Assembly: GCA_002708995.1 (NCBI GenBank) | Contig: PAPT01000033.1 | Span: forward strand, 1-64,000 | Direction: 5' to 3' | From: Geminicoccus sp. | GTDB taxonomy: Bacteria; Pseudomonadota; Alphaproteobacteria; UBA7985 | DNA: 64,000 nt | Shown here: piece after piece, positions 8,388 through 19,687 of the stretch | How the letters are laid out: each line of letters begins with the position of its first letter | Numbering within the stretch: the first letter of the stretch is position 1 | The notes under the pieces: generated by a model | Seen by the model: only the letters and a program-made list of their open reading frames with translations | What the model was told of the DNA's origin: nothing | The model's database searches: none | Program-made: the position numbers and the translations under genes

Positions 8388-10190
8388 CTAGTCGTCACCC
8401 ATCTTGAGCGCCGCGAGGAAGGCCGACTGCGGGATATCGACGTTGCCGATGTTGCGCATACGCTTCTTGCCCGCCTTCTGCTTCTCCAACAGCTTGCGCT
8501 TTCGGGTGGCATCCCCGCCGTAGCACTTGGCGGTGACGTCCTTGCGCAGGGCTGACAGGGTCTCGCGGGCGATGATCTTGCCACCGATGGCAGCCTGAAT
8601 CGCGATCTTGAACAGCTGGCGCGGGATCAGCTCCTTCAGGCGGACGCAGAGGTCCCGGCCCCGGCTCTCAGCCTTGTCGCGGTGGACCATGATCGCCAGT
8701 GCATCGACCGGCTCACCGTTGATCAGGATCGAGACTTTGACCAGGTTGCCTTCCTCATAGCCATCGATCTGGTAGTCGAAGGAGGCGTAGCCGCGCGAAA
8801 TCGACTTCAGCCGGTCGTAGAAGTCGAAGACGACTTCAGCCAGCGGCAGCTTGTAGACCACCACGGCGCGGTTGTTCATGTAGCTCATGTCCTGCTGCAC
8901 GCCACGGCGCTCTTCGCACAGCTTGAGCACAGGACCGAGGTGCTCGTCGGGGACGAGGATGGTCGCCTTGATCCAAGGCTCTTCGATGTACTCAATCCGC
9001 TGCACGTCCGGCATATCGACCGGGTTGTGCATTTCCATCTCGGTGCCGTCGGTCAGGTGCAGCCGGTAGACCACCGATGGTGCAGTGGTGACGAGGTCGA
9101 GGTCGAACTCGCGGCTCAGTCGCTCCTGGACGATCTCAAGGTGCAGCAGCCCCAGGAAGCCGCAACGAAAGCCGAAGCCCAGCGCGGCCGAGCTTTCGGT
9201 CTCGAATTGGAACGACGCATCGTTGAGCGCCAGCTTCGCCAGCGACTCGCGCAGGTTGTCAAAGTCGGCTGCTTCGGACGGGTAGAGGCCACAGAACACG
9301 ACGGGCACCGAAGGCTTGAAGCCCGGTAGCGGTTCGTTTGCCGGCTTGCGCTCTTCGGTGATGGTATCACCGACCTGGCAGTCGCCGACGGCCTTCATGC
9401 CCGCGGTAATGAAGCCCAGCTCGCCCGGGCCGAGTACGCCGGTTTCAGTTCTGTGCGGGGTGAAGACGCCAACGCGGTCGATGTCGTAGCTGGCGCCGGT
9501 CTCCATCAGCCGGATTTTCATACCCTTACGGATGGTACCGTCGACCACGCGGACGAGGATGACCACGCCAAGGTAGACATCGTACCAGCTGTCGACCAGC
9601 AGCGCCTTGAGCGGGCCATCGGTGTTGGCGATCGGTGCCGGGATCTTCTCCACCAGCGCTTCGAGCACCTCGGGCACGCCCTCGCCGGTCTTGCCGGAGA
9701 CGTGGATGGCGTCGGACGCGTCGAGGCCGATGACGTCCTCGATCTGCTGCTGCACGCGCTCAGGCTCGGCGGCTGGCAGGTCGACCTTGTTCAGCACCGG
9801 GATGATTTCGTGGTCGTTTTCCAGCGCGAGGTAGACGTTGGCCAGCGTCTGGGCTTCCACCCCTTGGGAGGCATCGACGAGCAGCAGTGAACCCTCACAG
9901 GCGGACAGCGAGCGCGACACTTCGTAGGCGAAATCGACGTGCCCGGGGGTGTCGATCAGGTTGAGCACGTAGTCTTTCCCATCCCGCGCCTGGTAGTTCA
10001 GCCGTACTGAGTTCGCCTTGATGGTAATGCCACGCTCGCGCTCCAGCTCCATGCTGTCGAGTACTTGCTCCTTCATCTCCCGGTCGGTTAGGCCGCCGGT
10101 GGTCTGGATCAGCCGGTCGGCGAGGGTCGACTTACCGTGGTCGATGTGGGCGATGATGGCGAAGTTACGAATATTTTCGATAGCGGTCAT
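8388..10190 (-). CDS. lepA: Elongation factor 4 (LepA)
   Basis: 600-residue translational GTPase that back-translocates or rescues ribosomes. G1 AHIDHGKS (residues 14-21), the RERGITIK switch I, G3 DTPGHVDF (80-86) and G4 NKVD (about 135) are visible. The LepA-specific C-terminal domain with [18 protein letters not shown] and the end KMRNIG..DIPQSAF completes it. The ATG at 10190 starts at the conserved IRNFAIIAH region; an open extension to 10289 has no similarity. Confidence 0.97.
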   Translation of the reverse strand: MTAIENIRNFAIIAHIDHGKSTLADRLIQTTGGLTDREMKEQVLDSMELERERGITIKANSVRLNYQARDGKDYVLNLIDTPGHVDFAYEVSRSLSACEGSLLLVDASQGVEAQTLANVYLALENDHEIIPVLNKVDLPAAEPERVQQQIEDVIGLDASDAIHVSGKTGEGVPEVLEALVEKIPAPIANTDGPLKALLVDSWYDVYLGVVILVRVVDGTIRKGMKIRLMETGASYDIDRVGVFTPHRTETGVLGPGELGFITAGMKAVGDCQVGDTITEERKPANEPLPGFKPSVPVVFCGLYPSEAADFDNLRESLAKLALNDASFQFETESSAALGFGFRCGFLGLLHLEIVQERLSREFDLDLVTTAPSVVYRLHLTDGTEMEMHNPVDMPDVQRIEYIEEPWIKATILVPDEHLGPVLKLCEERRGVQQDMSYMNNRAVVVYKLPLAEVVFDFYDRLKSISRGYASFDYQIDGYEEGNLVKVSILINGEPVDALAIMVHRDKAESRGRDLCVRLKELIPRQLFKIAIQAAIGGKIIARETLSALRKDVTAKCYGGDATRKRKLLEKQKAGKKRMRNIGNVDIPQSAFLAALKMGDD

Positions 10191-10351
10191 TGACTGGAAT
10201 GCGTCCTTGATTTCCTTCGAGTGGAAGTGCCCCGGGCGGGTCGTTCCGTCAAGGCGACGCTTTGTCAGAACTGGCGCGCGTGCAGGCATTTAACATTGGA
10301 TTTGGCAGCGTTTTTACTCTATTAAGTTGTAAAATTCTGGGGACTTTCGTC

Positions 10352-10795
10352 ATGTGGCGCCTGCTTGTCCTGATCCTTGCTGCGTTCATTGCCCTGATTG
10401 CAGGCAGGGTGGCAACCGCGCAGAAGACTGCGTTTACCGCCGATGGCGTGCGGGTCTACCTGTTTACTAACGGCACCTGGTCGACCGATCCTGCGGGGGG
10501 CAGGAGCGGATCCGGCCTGCTGGAGCTGGCGCTGAGGGAGGCAGGGCAGTCCGTGGACAGAGCCAATCGATGCACGCTGATCTTTGGGCTGGGCAATGGC
10601 TTTGAAGTGGACTTGAAGAAGGTTGAGTTGGAGGTTCAGTTACTCGACGGGCGTGGCGCGTATCGCACGAGCCGGCGGGCGACCATTAAGAACCCCCGCA
10701 CCGGCAAGGTCCGCTTCGCCGAAGCCGCCCTGGACGTCGAGGAGGGCTGCGCTGGCTTTAAGACCTTCGAAGTGGTGGACGTCGCGACTTGCTAG
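10352..10795 (+). CDS. Secreted protein of unknown function, interrupted by TAG near its end
   Basis: 147 residues with an N-terminal signal peptide (hydrophobic run LLVLILAAFIALIAG, cleavage likely after VATAQ). The mature part has two cysteines and ends VDVATC. After the TAG at 10793-10795 the frame stays open for 18 codons (IDDCFNALAVLD) to a TGA at 10850-10852. That extension carries another Cys-containing DC pattern and looks like the natural C-terminus. The TAG is therefore probably a late nonsense change (for example from CAG) or a sequence error. ATG at 10352 follows gggga. Confidence 0.6.
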   Translation: MWRLLVLILAAFIALIAGRVATAQKTAFTADGVRVYLFTNGTWSTDPAGGRSGSGLLELALREAGQSVDRANRCTLIFGLGNGFEVDLKKVELEVQLLDGRGAYRTSRRATIKNPRTGKVRFAEAALDVEEGCAGFKTFEVVDVATC

Positions 10796-10924
10796 ATGGG
10801 TGACGGCACCAAGATCGATGACTGCTTCAATGCGCTGGCGGTGCTGGACTGAGGGCTTTTGTTGGACAGAAAGAACTGACCCCGGTTTGCGCGGGGGAGG
10901 GCCGAGGACCGAGCCCGCCACCTA

Positions 10925-11146
10925 TTCCTTTGACGCTCAACACGTGATTTTCAGCCTGAACCTGTCGAAAGGCATTCAGTGTCGCTCGATCAAAGGTCTC
11001 CAACACGGTCAAAGGCGCACCCGTTTTGAGCGTGAAGTTAAGAAGTTGCGTGCTAGATTTGACACCGCTTCGCGGCTTTCAAATCTCCCCCGCGCAGTCA
11101 AACGGACAGGCCGCGCGAAGCGCGGTCGGGGACAAGTTGGCGCAAC
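10925..11146. repeat. Dispersed intergenic repeat island (copy 2)
   Basis: Positions 11041-11146 hold a full core: gatttgacaccgcttcgcgg, caaatctcccccgcgc, aacggacaggccgcgc, then a segment ending ggggacaagttggcgcaa. The preceding 115 bases (10925-11040) resemble the 31690-31880 part of another island (tgacgctcaacac, cagcctgaacctg, gttttgagcgtg). Partly palindromic and non-coding; short frames crossing it are accidental. The rest of the gap to 11309 holds no other feature. Confidence 0.8.
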
Positions 11147-11309
11147 CCAAAACCTCGGCCCTCAGCCCCCGACCCCAACGCGAAACCTGAAGCTTGCATC
11201 CTGAAGCGCGCCGGACCCAGAACGCCAGACCCATACCGCTGGACCCCAGTCCTAAAATGCTGAAGACTGTGGACCTCTGCCTTTAACGGTCCCGGAGTGG
11301 CCCCCAGTC

Positions 11310-12248
11310 ATGCCCCGTCCCATCATCATCGACACCGATCCCGGCCAGGACGACGCCTTGGCGATCCTGCTCGCCCTGGCCTCGCCCGAGCTGGACGTAC
11401 GCGGCATCACCTGCGTGGCTGGTAACGTGCCCCTCGCCCTGACCAGCCGCAACGCACGGATCGTGTGCGAGCTGGCCGGTCGGACCAACGTCCTGGTCTA
11501 TGCCGGTGCGAGCGCCCCGCTGGAGCGTGAACTAGTCACAGCGGAATACGTCCACGGCAAGACCGGTCTCGACGGCTATGACCTGCCTGAACCCTCCATG
11601 CCGCTGGCCGAGGGCCACGCCGTGGACTTCATCATCGAAACAACCATGGACAGCGCGCCAGGCAGCCTGACCCTCTGCGCCCTGGGGCCGTTGACCAATC
11701 TGGGGCAGGCGCTGCGTCAGGCGCCGGAGATCGGCCCGCGCCTGCGCGAAATCGTGCTCATGGGCGGCGGCCTGTTCGAGGGCGGCAACACCACGCCATC
11801 GGCCGAGTTCAACATTTACGTCGATCCAGAAGCCGCCGATCTGGTCATGCACTGCGGCGCACCGGTGGTCATGATCCCGCTGGATCTGACACACCAGACC
11901 CTGACCAGCGACGCGATCATCGCCGACTTCCGCGCCATGCCCAACGCCACCGGCCCGGCGACCGCTGGCCTGCTGGACTTTTTCGAGCGCTTTGACGTGG
12001 AGAAATACGGCTCGCAGGGCGGACCCCTGCACGACCCCAACGTCATCGCCTACCTGCTGCAACCCGACCTGTACGGCGGGCGTCACATCAACGTCGAAAT
12101 TGAAACCGGCTCCGCCCTGACCCGGGGGATGACGGTGGCGGACTGGTGGCGGGTCACCGACCGCACGGCCAACGTGCTCTATCTGCGCAACGTCGATGTC
12201 GCGGGTTACTGGCAGCTGCTCAAGGACCGGCTGTCACAGCTCCCCTGA
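11310..12248 (+). CDS. Inosine-uridine-type nucleoside hydrolase
   Basis: 312-residue N-ribohydrolase that splits nucleosides to base and ribose for salvage. The calcium-binding N-terminus DTDPGQDDALA (residues 6-16), the LMGGG..EFNIYVDPEAA region (about 150-172) and HDPNVIAYLL near residue 240 (catalytic His, metal Asp) are all present. Base specificity cannot be read. Monocistronic, with repeat DNA upstream. Confidence 0.92.
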   Translation: MPRPIIIDTDPGQDDALAILLALASPELDVRGITCVAGNVPLALTSRNARIVCELAGRTNVLVYAGASAPLERELVTAEYVHGKTGLDGYDLPEPSMPLAEGHAVDFIIETTMDSAPGSLTLCALGPLTNLGQALRQAPEIGPRLREIVLMGGGLFEGGNTTPSAEFNIYVDPEAADLVMHCGAPVVMIPLDLTHQTLTSDAIIADFRAMPNATGPATAGLLDFFERFDVEKYGSQGGPLHDPNVIAYLLQPDLYGGRHINVEIETGSALTRGMTVADWWRVTDRTANVLYLRNVDVAGYWQLLKDRLSQLP

Positions 12249-13064
12249 GGCACTTGCGTTCTGAAGTGCTGCATCGCCGGCACTGAACCACTGCGGCCCC
12301 CCCGCCGCCAGCGCCCTCGATCCGCCCTCAGCGCCAGCTTGGCCGCGCCGCCTAGCCCACCGGGATAGGCACGCCAACCCGCAAGGTCGACCGCCCGAGC
12401 TGGTGCTCCATGGCGCGCACCGCCAGTTTGTAATTCTCGTAGGCCTCCGCCTTGGTGGCAAAGGTCTGGCGCGGCGCGCTCTGGCCGACCACACGGCCCC
12501 GCCAGAGCAAACGCCAGCACCAGAACGCAGGCCCCCAAGGGCCCACAGTTATCGACGCTCAAAATCTGAACACCATTTTGCGGAGCTGTTTCGTCCTCGT
12601 TCACGCTGTACCCCAACTAAGCTTCGACGCTCAAAACCTTGATGAAATGCCCCGTGAATAAAAGGCCCTTTAGAGGCTGCCCACCGCGATTCTTTGCGGA
12701 CGAAAACTCAATCAACAGGGTGCCAGAAGGGGCCCGCCACGACCAAAGCATCAATCCGCAGCCATCACCACGCAGCAGCGACTCAGGCTCACTAACGTGC
12801 GGGCTTACGACCGGCCCCCAGCCGGTGCCTAGATTAGCCCTAAAAGCCCATCCTTTTTGCTGGTTCTTTCTGCGCGAATCTACAGCGAAAGATTCTCGAA
12901 TCCGAAATGAGCGTGGGGAGGCGAAAGACCAGTCCACGCGGTGTTGGGCGTCGAAATCCAGACGTAGTACAGCTCGTTATCCCTATCTGGCCCGTCGACC
13001 CTTATGACACAGTGGCACCCAGCATTATGCGCGAACAGCAGGGGTCATACCGGCCGTCAGCCAT
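12249..13064. other. Long intergenic region without a clear gene
   Basis: About 815 bases between the nucleoside hydrolase and groEL terminator, with only short overlapping frames on both strands and none with a ribosome site or recognised domain. One frame (12352-12546, minus) is listed separately as a possible remnant. Two short motifs (gacgctcaaaa near 12553 and 12625) recall the repeat family. Probably decayed DNA. Confidence 0.5.
12352..12546 (-). CDS. Possible small protein or gene remnant
   Basis: 64-codon frame whose second half (TFATKAEAYENYKLAVRAME) has a protein-like amphipathic composition unlike its Trp/Gly-rich beginning. No ribosome site and no known family. It may be the tail of a lost gene. 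Confidence 0.25.
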   Translation of the reverse strand: MGPWGPAFWCWRLLWRGRVVGQSAPRQTFATKAEAYENYKLAVRAMEHQLGRSTLRVGVPIPVG

Positions 13065-13099
13065 AAAAAAAGGGCGCTGAAGCTGAGACTCCAGCGCCC
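13065..13099 (-). terminator. groESL terminator
   Basis: Stem gggcgctg/cagcgccc (13072-13079 with 13092-13099), 12-base loop, followed on the minus strand by seven T. Lies about 50 bases beyond the groEL stop. Confidence 0.9.
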
Positions 13100-13147
13100 T
13101 GATCTCTGCACCAACCTCGGAACCCCGGGGCCAGTGAAAGCGTCGAT

Positions 13148-14803
<1,656 letters not shown>

Positions 14804-14844
14804 TTAATTCGATATCAGATTGAAGTGATCATCGGCGGCGAAGC

Positions 14845-15135
14845 TCAGGCTTCGAGCACGCCCATAATTTCGCTTTCTTTCATGATCAGCAGGTCTTCAC
14901 CGTCGATCTTGACCTCGGTGCCGTTCCACTTGCCGAACAGAACCTTGTCGCCGGCCTTCAGGTCCGGCTTGATGCGGTCGCCATCGTCGTTGTAGGCGCC
15001 TTCGCCAACAGCGATGACTTCGCCTTCCATCGGCTTCTCTTTGGCAGTGTCGGGAATGATCAGGCCACCAGCGGTCTTTTCTTCGCTGTCGAGCCGCTTG
15101 ATCAGAACGCGGTCGTGCAATGGACGAAACTTCAT
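14845..15135 (-). CDS. groES: Co-chaperonin GroES
   Basis: 96-residue lid subunit of the chaperonin. [14 protein letters not shown] at the start, the mobile loop [18 protein letters not shown] (residues about 18-35) and [27 protein letters not shown] at the end are diagnostic. First gene of the operon, with a CIRCE operator about 63 bases upstream. Confidence 0.98.
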   Translation of the reverse strand: MKFRPLHDRVLIKRLDSEEKTAGGLIIPDTAKEKPMEGEVIAVGEGAYNDDGDRIKPDLKAGDKVLFGKWNGTEVKIDGEDLLIMKESEIMGVLEA

Positions 15136-15197
15136 CTGTCCCTCTCCATACTTATGAAGTTAAAAAATAGTCTCGGATACAGGGCGGGGCGCGCCGG

Positions 15198-15224
15198 TTG
15201 GCACTCCTCGCTTAAGACTGCTAA
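15198..15224 (-). promoter_or_regulatory. CIRCE element (HrcA operator)
   Basis: Inverted repeat TTGGCACTC-N9-GACTGCTAA against the consensus TTAGCACTC-N9-GAGTGCTAA: one mismatch in each arm and the exact nine-base spacer. Its place upstream of groES predicts HrcA repression relieved by heat shock. hrcA itself is not in the window. Confidence 0.9.
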
Positions 15225-15380
15225 GTAGGGACTTAGAGGGTGCGCTGCAACCGCCGGGGGTCTGCAACCTGTGCATCCGGCTATTGCAATAATCGAGGGA
15301 CGACTCCACTCACCCCTGAAAACGGGCATGATTCAGCGTCGAAACGCCCATCTCCGACCCGGGATTGGGGCGCCTTTTGT

Positions 15381-16175
15381 TCAGACTGATGCGACCACGT
15401 AGCGGCCGCCATCGACCCGGATATGCGGCGGAATGCGGCTGGTCTCGAAGGCGTCATAGCCCGCCTTTAGTTGCTGCCAGAACCCAAGCCAAGAGCTGTC
15501 CTGCTGTCCGGCAAGGGCCTCGGCGGTCATGTGAAAGGGGAATGCGTGGATCCAGAACCCCTGCGCCGCCGTCGCTGCTGTCGCCGAACCCAGTTCGTAG
15601 AGCTGCTCGACGAAAGGGTCGGTCATGGCGTAACAGCCGCTGGAAACACAGTTGCCATGGATCAGCAGCTCGGTCCCGGTGTAGCCCTGCGCGGCGTCAT
15701 AATCATTGGGAAAGGCGAAATCGATGGCGCGATGATACTGCGACTTGGCGCGCATCTGCGCCGGTCCGATGAAGTAGAAGCCCTCGGGCGACTGCATGTC
15801 GCCCTCCTTCACCTTCGGCCCCAGCTTGCCGGAGTAAAAACAGATCGGAAAAATCCGGAACAGCACAAAGGTCTGCTGGTCCTCGGGCTGCACCCAGACC
15901 TCGACCTCCCGCTCCTGCTTGAACACCCGCAGCAGCATGGGCACGCCCAGCCGGGCGCCAATGGCAGCCAGATCGCCCGGCAGCTGCGCGGTCTTAAGGG
16001 TGCGGGTAAAGCGCTGACGCACGTCTGCGTCTACGTCTGCTGCGGCGGTGGTGGCGGCGGCGGCGGAAGACTGGCCCAGCGCTGGTGCGCCACCCAGCAT
16101 GCCGGCGAGGGAGGCCCCAAGCCCCGCCACGACCCAGCGCCGTGAAGGTCGGTCTCTTCGCTCGCCCGCACTCAT
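15381..16175 (-). CDS. Periplasmic L,D-transpeptidase family protein (YafK-like)
   Basis: 264 residues. The N-terminus carries RRWVVAGLGASLAGMLGG, a signal peptide with a twin-Arg start that might use Tat, ending in PALGQ. The YkuD-type catalytic motif HGNCVSSGCYAM (about residues 172-183) has the His and the SxGC cysteine. The surrounding EGFYFIG and AFPNDYD fit the YafK/DpaA subgroup, which cuts or links peptidoglycan-bound peptides. Monocistronic, divergent from ctaA. Confidence 0.85.
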   Translation of the reverse strand: MSAGERRDRPSRRWVVAGLGASLAGMLGGAPALGQSSAAAATTAAADVDADVRQRFTRTLKTAQLPGDLAAIGARLGVPMLLRVFKQEREVEVWVQPEDQQTFVLFRIFPICFYSGKLGPKVKEGDMQSPEGFYFIGPAQMRAKSQYHRAIDFAFPNDYDAAQGYTGTELLIHGNCVSSGCYAMTDPFVEQLYELGSATAATAAQGFWIHAFPFHMTAEALAGQQDSSWLGFWQQLKAGYDAFETSRIPPHIRVDGGRYVVASV

Positions 16176-16348
16176 GCGCTCACCCTCGTTCTTTCACCAC
16201 TCCGGCCTGACACCAGTGCAGGCCAGCTGCCTGCGACGCTCAATCGCCTGTAACTTTCGCCCGCGCAGCTTATGTGTAACCAAACACGGCATATAGGCCC
16301 TAGGCGGCAACGCTGGCACAAGGTCAAACCACAGGTACTCACGGCAAT

Positions 16349-17458
16349 ATGAGCTTCGCGACCCCCCCTTCCTCCTCCCCGGCTTCAGTCGGCGCTGCGC
16401 CCGGCAACGCCCGACAGCCAGCGCCCTCGACCGGCAGCCTCGCCGTCGTCCTGATCTGGCTCTGGGGTTCCGCCGCGTTGGTCTTCGCCATGGCGCTGAT
16501 CGGGGCCATCACCCGTCTGACGGAAAGCGGTCTGAGCATCATGGAATGGAACCTGCTCGCGGGCACGTTCCCACCGCTTTCTGAAGCCGAGTGGCTGCGC
16601 GTGTTCGACGAATACAAGCTCACCGGCGAGTATCAGAAGCAGCATCTCGGCGCGCTGAGTATGAAAGGCTTCAAGCAGATTTTCTGGTGGGAATATATCC
16701 ATCGGCTCTGGGGTCGCCTGATCGGCTTGGCCTTCCTCGCCGGGCTGGTGGTCTTTGCCATTGCCCGGTTCCGGGGCCGCTGGCCACAGCTGGCGTGGCT
16801 GATGCCGCACACCGTGTTCGGCTTCGTGCTCATCTGCTTTCAGGGCTTTCTGGGCTGGTACATGGTCAGCAGTGGCTTCGACACCGACCTGATCGACGTG
16901 TCGGCCTACCGGCTCGCGGCGCATCTGTCGCTGGCGGTGATCATCCTGCTGTATTTTGTCGGTCTGGGGGTTCGGGCCCGGAGCGGCCCCCTGCCGTTCA
17001 GCGCCGCTCACTGGCTCAACCTGCCGACCGCGCTGCTGGTTCTGGTGCTGGCGACGCTGGTCTCCGGGGCCTTCGTCGCCGGGCTGAATGCGGGGTTGGT
17101 CTATAACGAATTTCCGACCATGGGAGAGGGGTTGGTCCCGCCAGATTATCGGTCATCGCTGCCCCTTTTGCGGAATCCCTTCGAAAACCCGGTCGCGGCT
17201 CAGTTCCACCACCGAATTTTCGCCAGCGTCACCGTGCTGCTGGTCGCGATTTTTGCCGTGATCTTCGCCCGCCGCGCCGGGCCGGGTCCGGTCCGGTTCT
17301 GGGCGCTTGCGGCCCTGCTGGCCGTGTTCGCACAGTACCTTCTGGGGGTCGTGACCCTGCTTTATGCCGTGCCGATTCCGCTCGGCACTGCGCACCAGGG
17401 CGGCGCGCTAATTCTGCTCATGAGCATAACGCTATGGCGGGCGCATAATAACGGATAG
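16349..17458 (+). CDS. ctaA: Heme a synthase (Cox15/CtaA)
   Basis: 369-residue inner-membrane protein converting heme o to heme a for aa3-type cytochrome oxidase. About eight membrane segments; the heme-ligand histidines lie in EYIHRLWGR, RLAAHLSL, QFHHRIF and GTAHQGGA. GAITRLTESGLSIMEWN near the start is the Cox15 signature (type 2, typical of alphaproteobacteria and mitochondria). The N-terminal 25 residues are Pro/Ala/Ser-rich and probably unstructured. Confidence 0.96.
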   Translation: MSFATPPSSSPASVGAAPGNARQPAPSTGSLAVVLIWLWGSAALVFAMALIGAITRLTESGLSIMEWNLLAGTFPPLSEAEWLRVFDEYKLTGEYQKQHLGALSMKGFKQIFWWEYIHRLWGRLIGLAFLAGLVVFAIARFRGRWPQLAWLMPHTVFGFVLICFQGFLGWYMVSSGFDTDLIDVSAYRLAAHLSLAVIILLYFVGLGVRARSGPLPFSAAHWLNLPTALLVLVLATLVSGAFVAGLNAGLVYNEFPTMGEGLVPPDYRSSLPLLRNPFENPVAAQFHHRIFASVTVLLVAIFAVIFARRAGPGPVRFWALAALLAVFAQYLLGVVTLLYAVPIPLGTAHQGGALILLMSITLWRAHNNG

Positions 17459-17701
17459 CGTTGCAGAAAGCGTGATACCGGAGTGTTCCGTCCCTGCGCG
17501 TAATGTTTCGAAATACGCGCATAACGTGAAAAATCAGAACGAAGTGGGGCGGTTCGGTACCCAATCAACACAGCCACCCCCCTAATTTCAGGGAAAACAG
17601 CAGATTTGGCCCGGGTGGCCGCGTATTTGTACCGTTGAAGCCAACAAAGTCCCGCCGTTGCAATTTGCGTTGCGCGATTATTTCAAAGGGCTCGATTTTT
17701 G

Positions 17702-18703
17702 ATGAGACACGCCATTATTCATAGTTTGGCGCAGGCTGCCGTTGTGATTGCAGCCTTCAGCGCCGTTCAGGCTGCCGGTGCACAGACGTTGATCCCCATG
17801 CGGGGGGCGTCCGTGGTCGAGAGCTTTGCACCTGCCACCAGGATCCCCGGGGCCGTTCCCAACTACGCTGCTTACGGGCTGAACCCGGTTCAGGTCAGTA
17901 ACGGCATTCCCGTGGGCGGCGTCGCCGGGCCACTGGCTGACGCATCGCAGGACGCACTGCCCTTCGCAACCACGGTCACGAGCCGCAGCAGTGCGCCCGA
18001 ACGGGTGATCCTGTCCAAGTCCTCCCTGACCCGGATGACGGCAACCCCGCCTGCGACCATTGCCCATAGCGGCGACAAGTCCGGCGCACAGGCTGATCCA
18101 GCGTCCTATACCGAAGGCGCCAAGACCTTCCTCGACGAAAGCGCTGGCTCCATTACCATCCCGGCGTTTGAAACCATCCTCATCGGCCCGACCGAAGTGA
18201 TCCGGCCTGGCTCGCCGCGCGTGGCTGAAGCCGCCGTGCAGAGCGGACAGCCACACTGCCGGGGTTTTGCCCTAACCAGCAGCGGCGCACTGATCGCCAC
18301 GGGCGGTTCTGGTTACGACGCGATGATCCTTGGCGCTGACTGCGACACGCTGATCCGGTCGGCTCTGGAAGCCGGGCACGGGGTTATTTTCTCAGCATCG
18401 GTCCTGTTCAGTGGCAGCAGCGACGCCATTTCTGCGCAGGCTGAGCGCGCGCTGGAGATGACCGCCATCGCCATCAATGCATCGACCGGACGCTATGACA
18501 TTGTTGGTTTTGCCTCCCAGGACGGATCAGATTATCTCAACAAGCAGCTATCACTTAAGCGTGCAAAAGCTACCGCATACTTCCTGACCCAGCAGGGGGT
18601 GCAGCGCGCCAAACTCGACACCAGCGGCCGGGGCGAAACCCGCAAGTTCGGGCTGGAACCGGCTGTGAACAGACGTGTGGTTATCCGCAGAAAGGCATCC
18701 TGA
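17702..18703 (+). CDS. Exported OmpA-domain protein
   Basis: 333 residues: signal peptide (AAVVIAAFSAVQAAGAQ), a middle region of about 190 residues without known domain, then an OmpA-like peptidoglycan-binding domain from about residue 225 (FSASVLFSGSSD, then IVGFASQDGSDYLNKQLSLKRA and the terminal NRRVVI). The usual GHTD..G is reduced to GFASQDGS. The ATG at 17702 is preferred to the TTG one codon earlier; aaaggg lies upstream. Probably anchors the envelope. Its stop is followed by an AT-rich spacer and a second, smaller OmpA-like gene. Confidence 0.75.
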   Translation: MRHAIIHSLAQAAVVIAAFSAVQAAGAQTLIPMRGASVVESFAPATRIPGAVPNYAAYGLNPVQVSNGIPVGGVAGPLADASQDALPFATTVTSRSSAPERVILSKSSLTRMTATPPATIAHSGDKSGAQADPASYTEGAKTFLDESAGSITIPAFETILIGPTEVIRPGSPRVAEAAVQSGQPHCRGFALTSSGALIATGGSGYDAMILGADCDTLIRSALEAGHGVIFSASVLFSGSSDAISAQAERALEMTAIAINASTGRYDIVGFASQDGSDYLNKQLSLKRAKATAYFLTQQGVQRAKLDTSGRGETRKFGLEPAVNRRVVIRRKAS

Positions 18704-18737
18704 TATTTTATCCACAGAACTTGAAAAGTCATCCACG
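18681..18737. other. Cluster of DnaA-box-like sites
   Basis: TTATCCGCA at 18681-18689 (inside the end of the OmpA gene), the perfect box TTATCCACA at 18708-18716, and the weaker TCATCCACG just after 18728, all in the same orientation and about 25 bases apart, next to an AT-rich spacer. Could be a DnaA-binding regulatory or titration site; one window cannot show an origin. Confidence 0.4.
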
Positions 18738-19163
18738 GGTCGGACCGAATTGGGCAATTTCAGCCCGATTTAATTGGTTTTTGGCCCTGAGATCCGAGCC
18801 GTTGGAGCAGCCCATACTGGCTGAAACAGGGCTCAAACGCGGCAATTTCTACTGTTCGCGTAATTTTTCGTCGCTTTTTCGACTTTTTGCACTGCTTGAA
18901 GTGACGTTTGCGCCACGCTTTGATCGATTTTTGCATGTATCAAAAAGAGAACGGGTCTAAGCTGGTGCTTGTTGATATTTTGGTGGCACAAGGCGGGATT
19001 GGGTGTGCAGTGGCCCATGAGCGCGGTTTTAACTTTCGGGTTTCGGACGGTCCACCTCGGTGGTCAGTAACGGCGTCGGGATCACTGGAAGCAGAATTGA
19101 GTGCGACCTTGTTTTGTCATGAATGTCCCGGCTTTGCCGTGGGCTTGAATTGAAGGAAAAACA
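18704..19163. other. AT-rich intergenic spacer
   Basis: 460 bases, visibly richer in A/T than the surroundings, between two OmpA-like genes. Short frames only. It contains the DnaA-box-like sites at its left end and the gaaggaaaaac ribosome site of the next gene at its right end. Nothing else identifiable. Confidence 0.5.
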
Positions 19164-19649
19164 ATGAAGCGTTGGATTATTGCAGCTTCAGCTTTGGTCT
19201 TTTCCTTTGCGACTGCCGGGGTTTCATCGGCAGAATGTAAAGGCAATTGTCACAACTTTGTCACTGCTGCTCTCTCCGGGACGTGGGTACGCACCGCCAG
19301 TGGCGGCTTCGTTCACGATAAGTCCGCCGTTTGCGACATCATGATCCACTTCGAGATCGCCTGTGCGGATCTGACCGAAGAAGGTGAGCAGGTGCTGCTG
19401 GATAACCTCGACATCATCATGCACTCGGGCGCGGTTGGTTTCGCCAACACCGGTTACGCATCGGTCGATGGCCCAGAGGACTTCAACCAGACCCTGTCTG
19501 AAGAACGTGCCGCGACCGTCTATGAATTCCTCGTCGCCAACGGCGTCGACATGGATTTGGTGACCCCGGTGTCCGGTGCGGGTGAAAGCGAAGCGTGGAG
19601 CGACACGCTCGAAGGCAACCGCGTGGTGGTTCTGTCCTTTAACGGCTAA
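19164..19649 (+). CDS. Small secreted OmpA-like protein
   Basis: 161 residues with a signal peptide (ASALVFSFATAGVSSA, cleavage before ECKG). The rest is a compact OmpA-like fold: a first strand ending ALSGTWVRTASG, DEEGEQVL-type helix (LTEEGEQVLLDNLDIIM), GFANTGYASVDG, LSEERAATVYEFLVANGVD and the terminal NRVVVLSF. Four cysteines near the N-terminus (CKGNC, VCDI, IACA) suggest disulfides. Good ribosome site aaggaaa. Ends in a clear terminator. Confidence 0.75.
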   Translation: MKRWIIAASALVFSFATAGVSSAECKGNCHNFVTAALSGTWVRTASGGFVHDKSAVCDIMIHFEIACADLTEEGEQVLLDNLDIIMHSGAVGFANTGYASVDGPEDFNQTLSEERAATVYEFLVANGVDMDLVTPVSGAGESEAWSDTLEGNRVVVLSFNG

Positions 19650-19687
19650 TGCAGCTCCGCTCGGGTCGCTGACCCCTAAAGTTTCAA

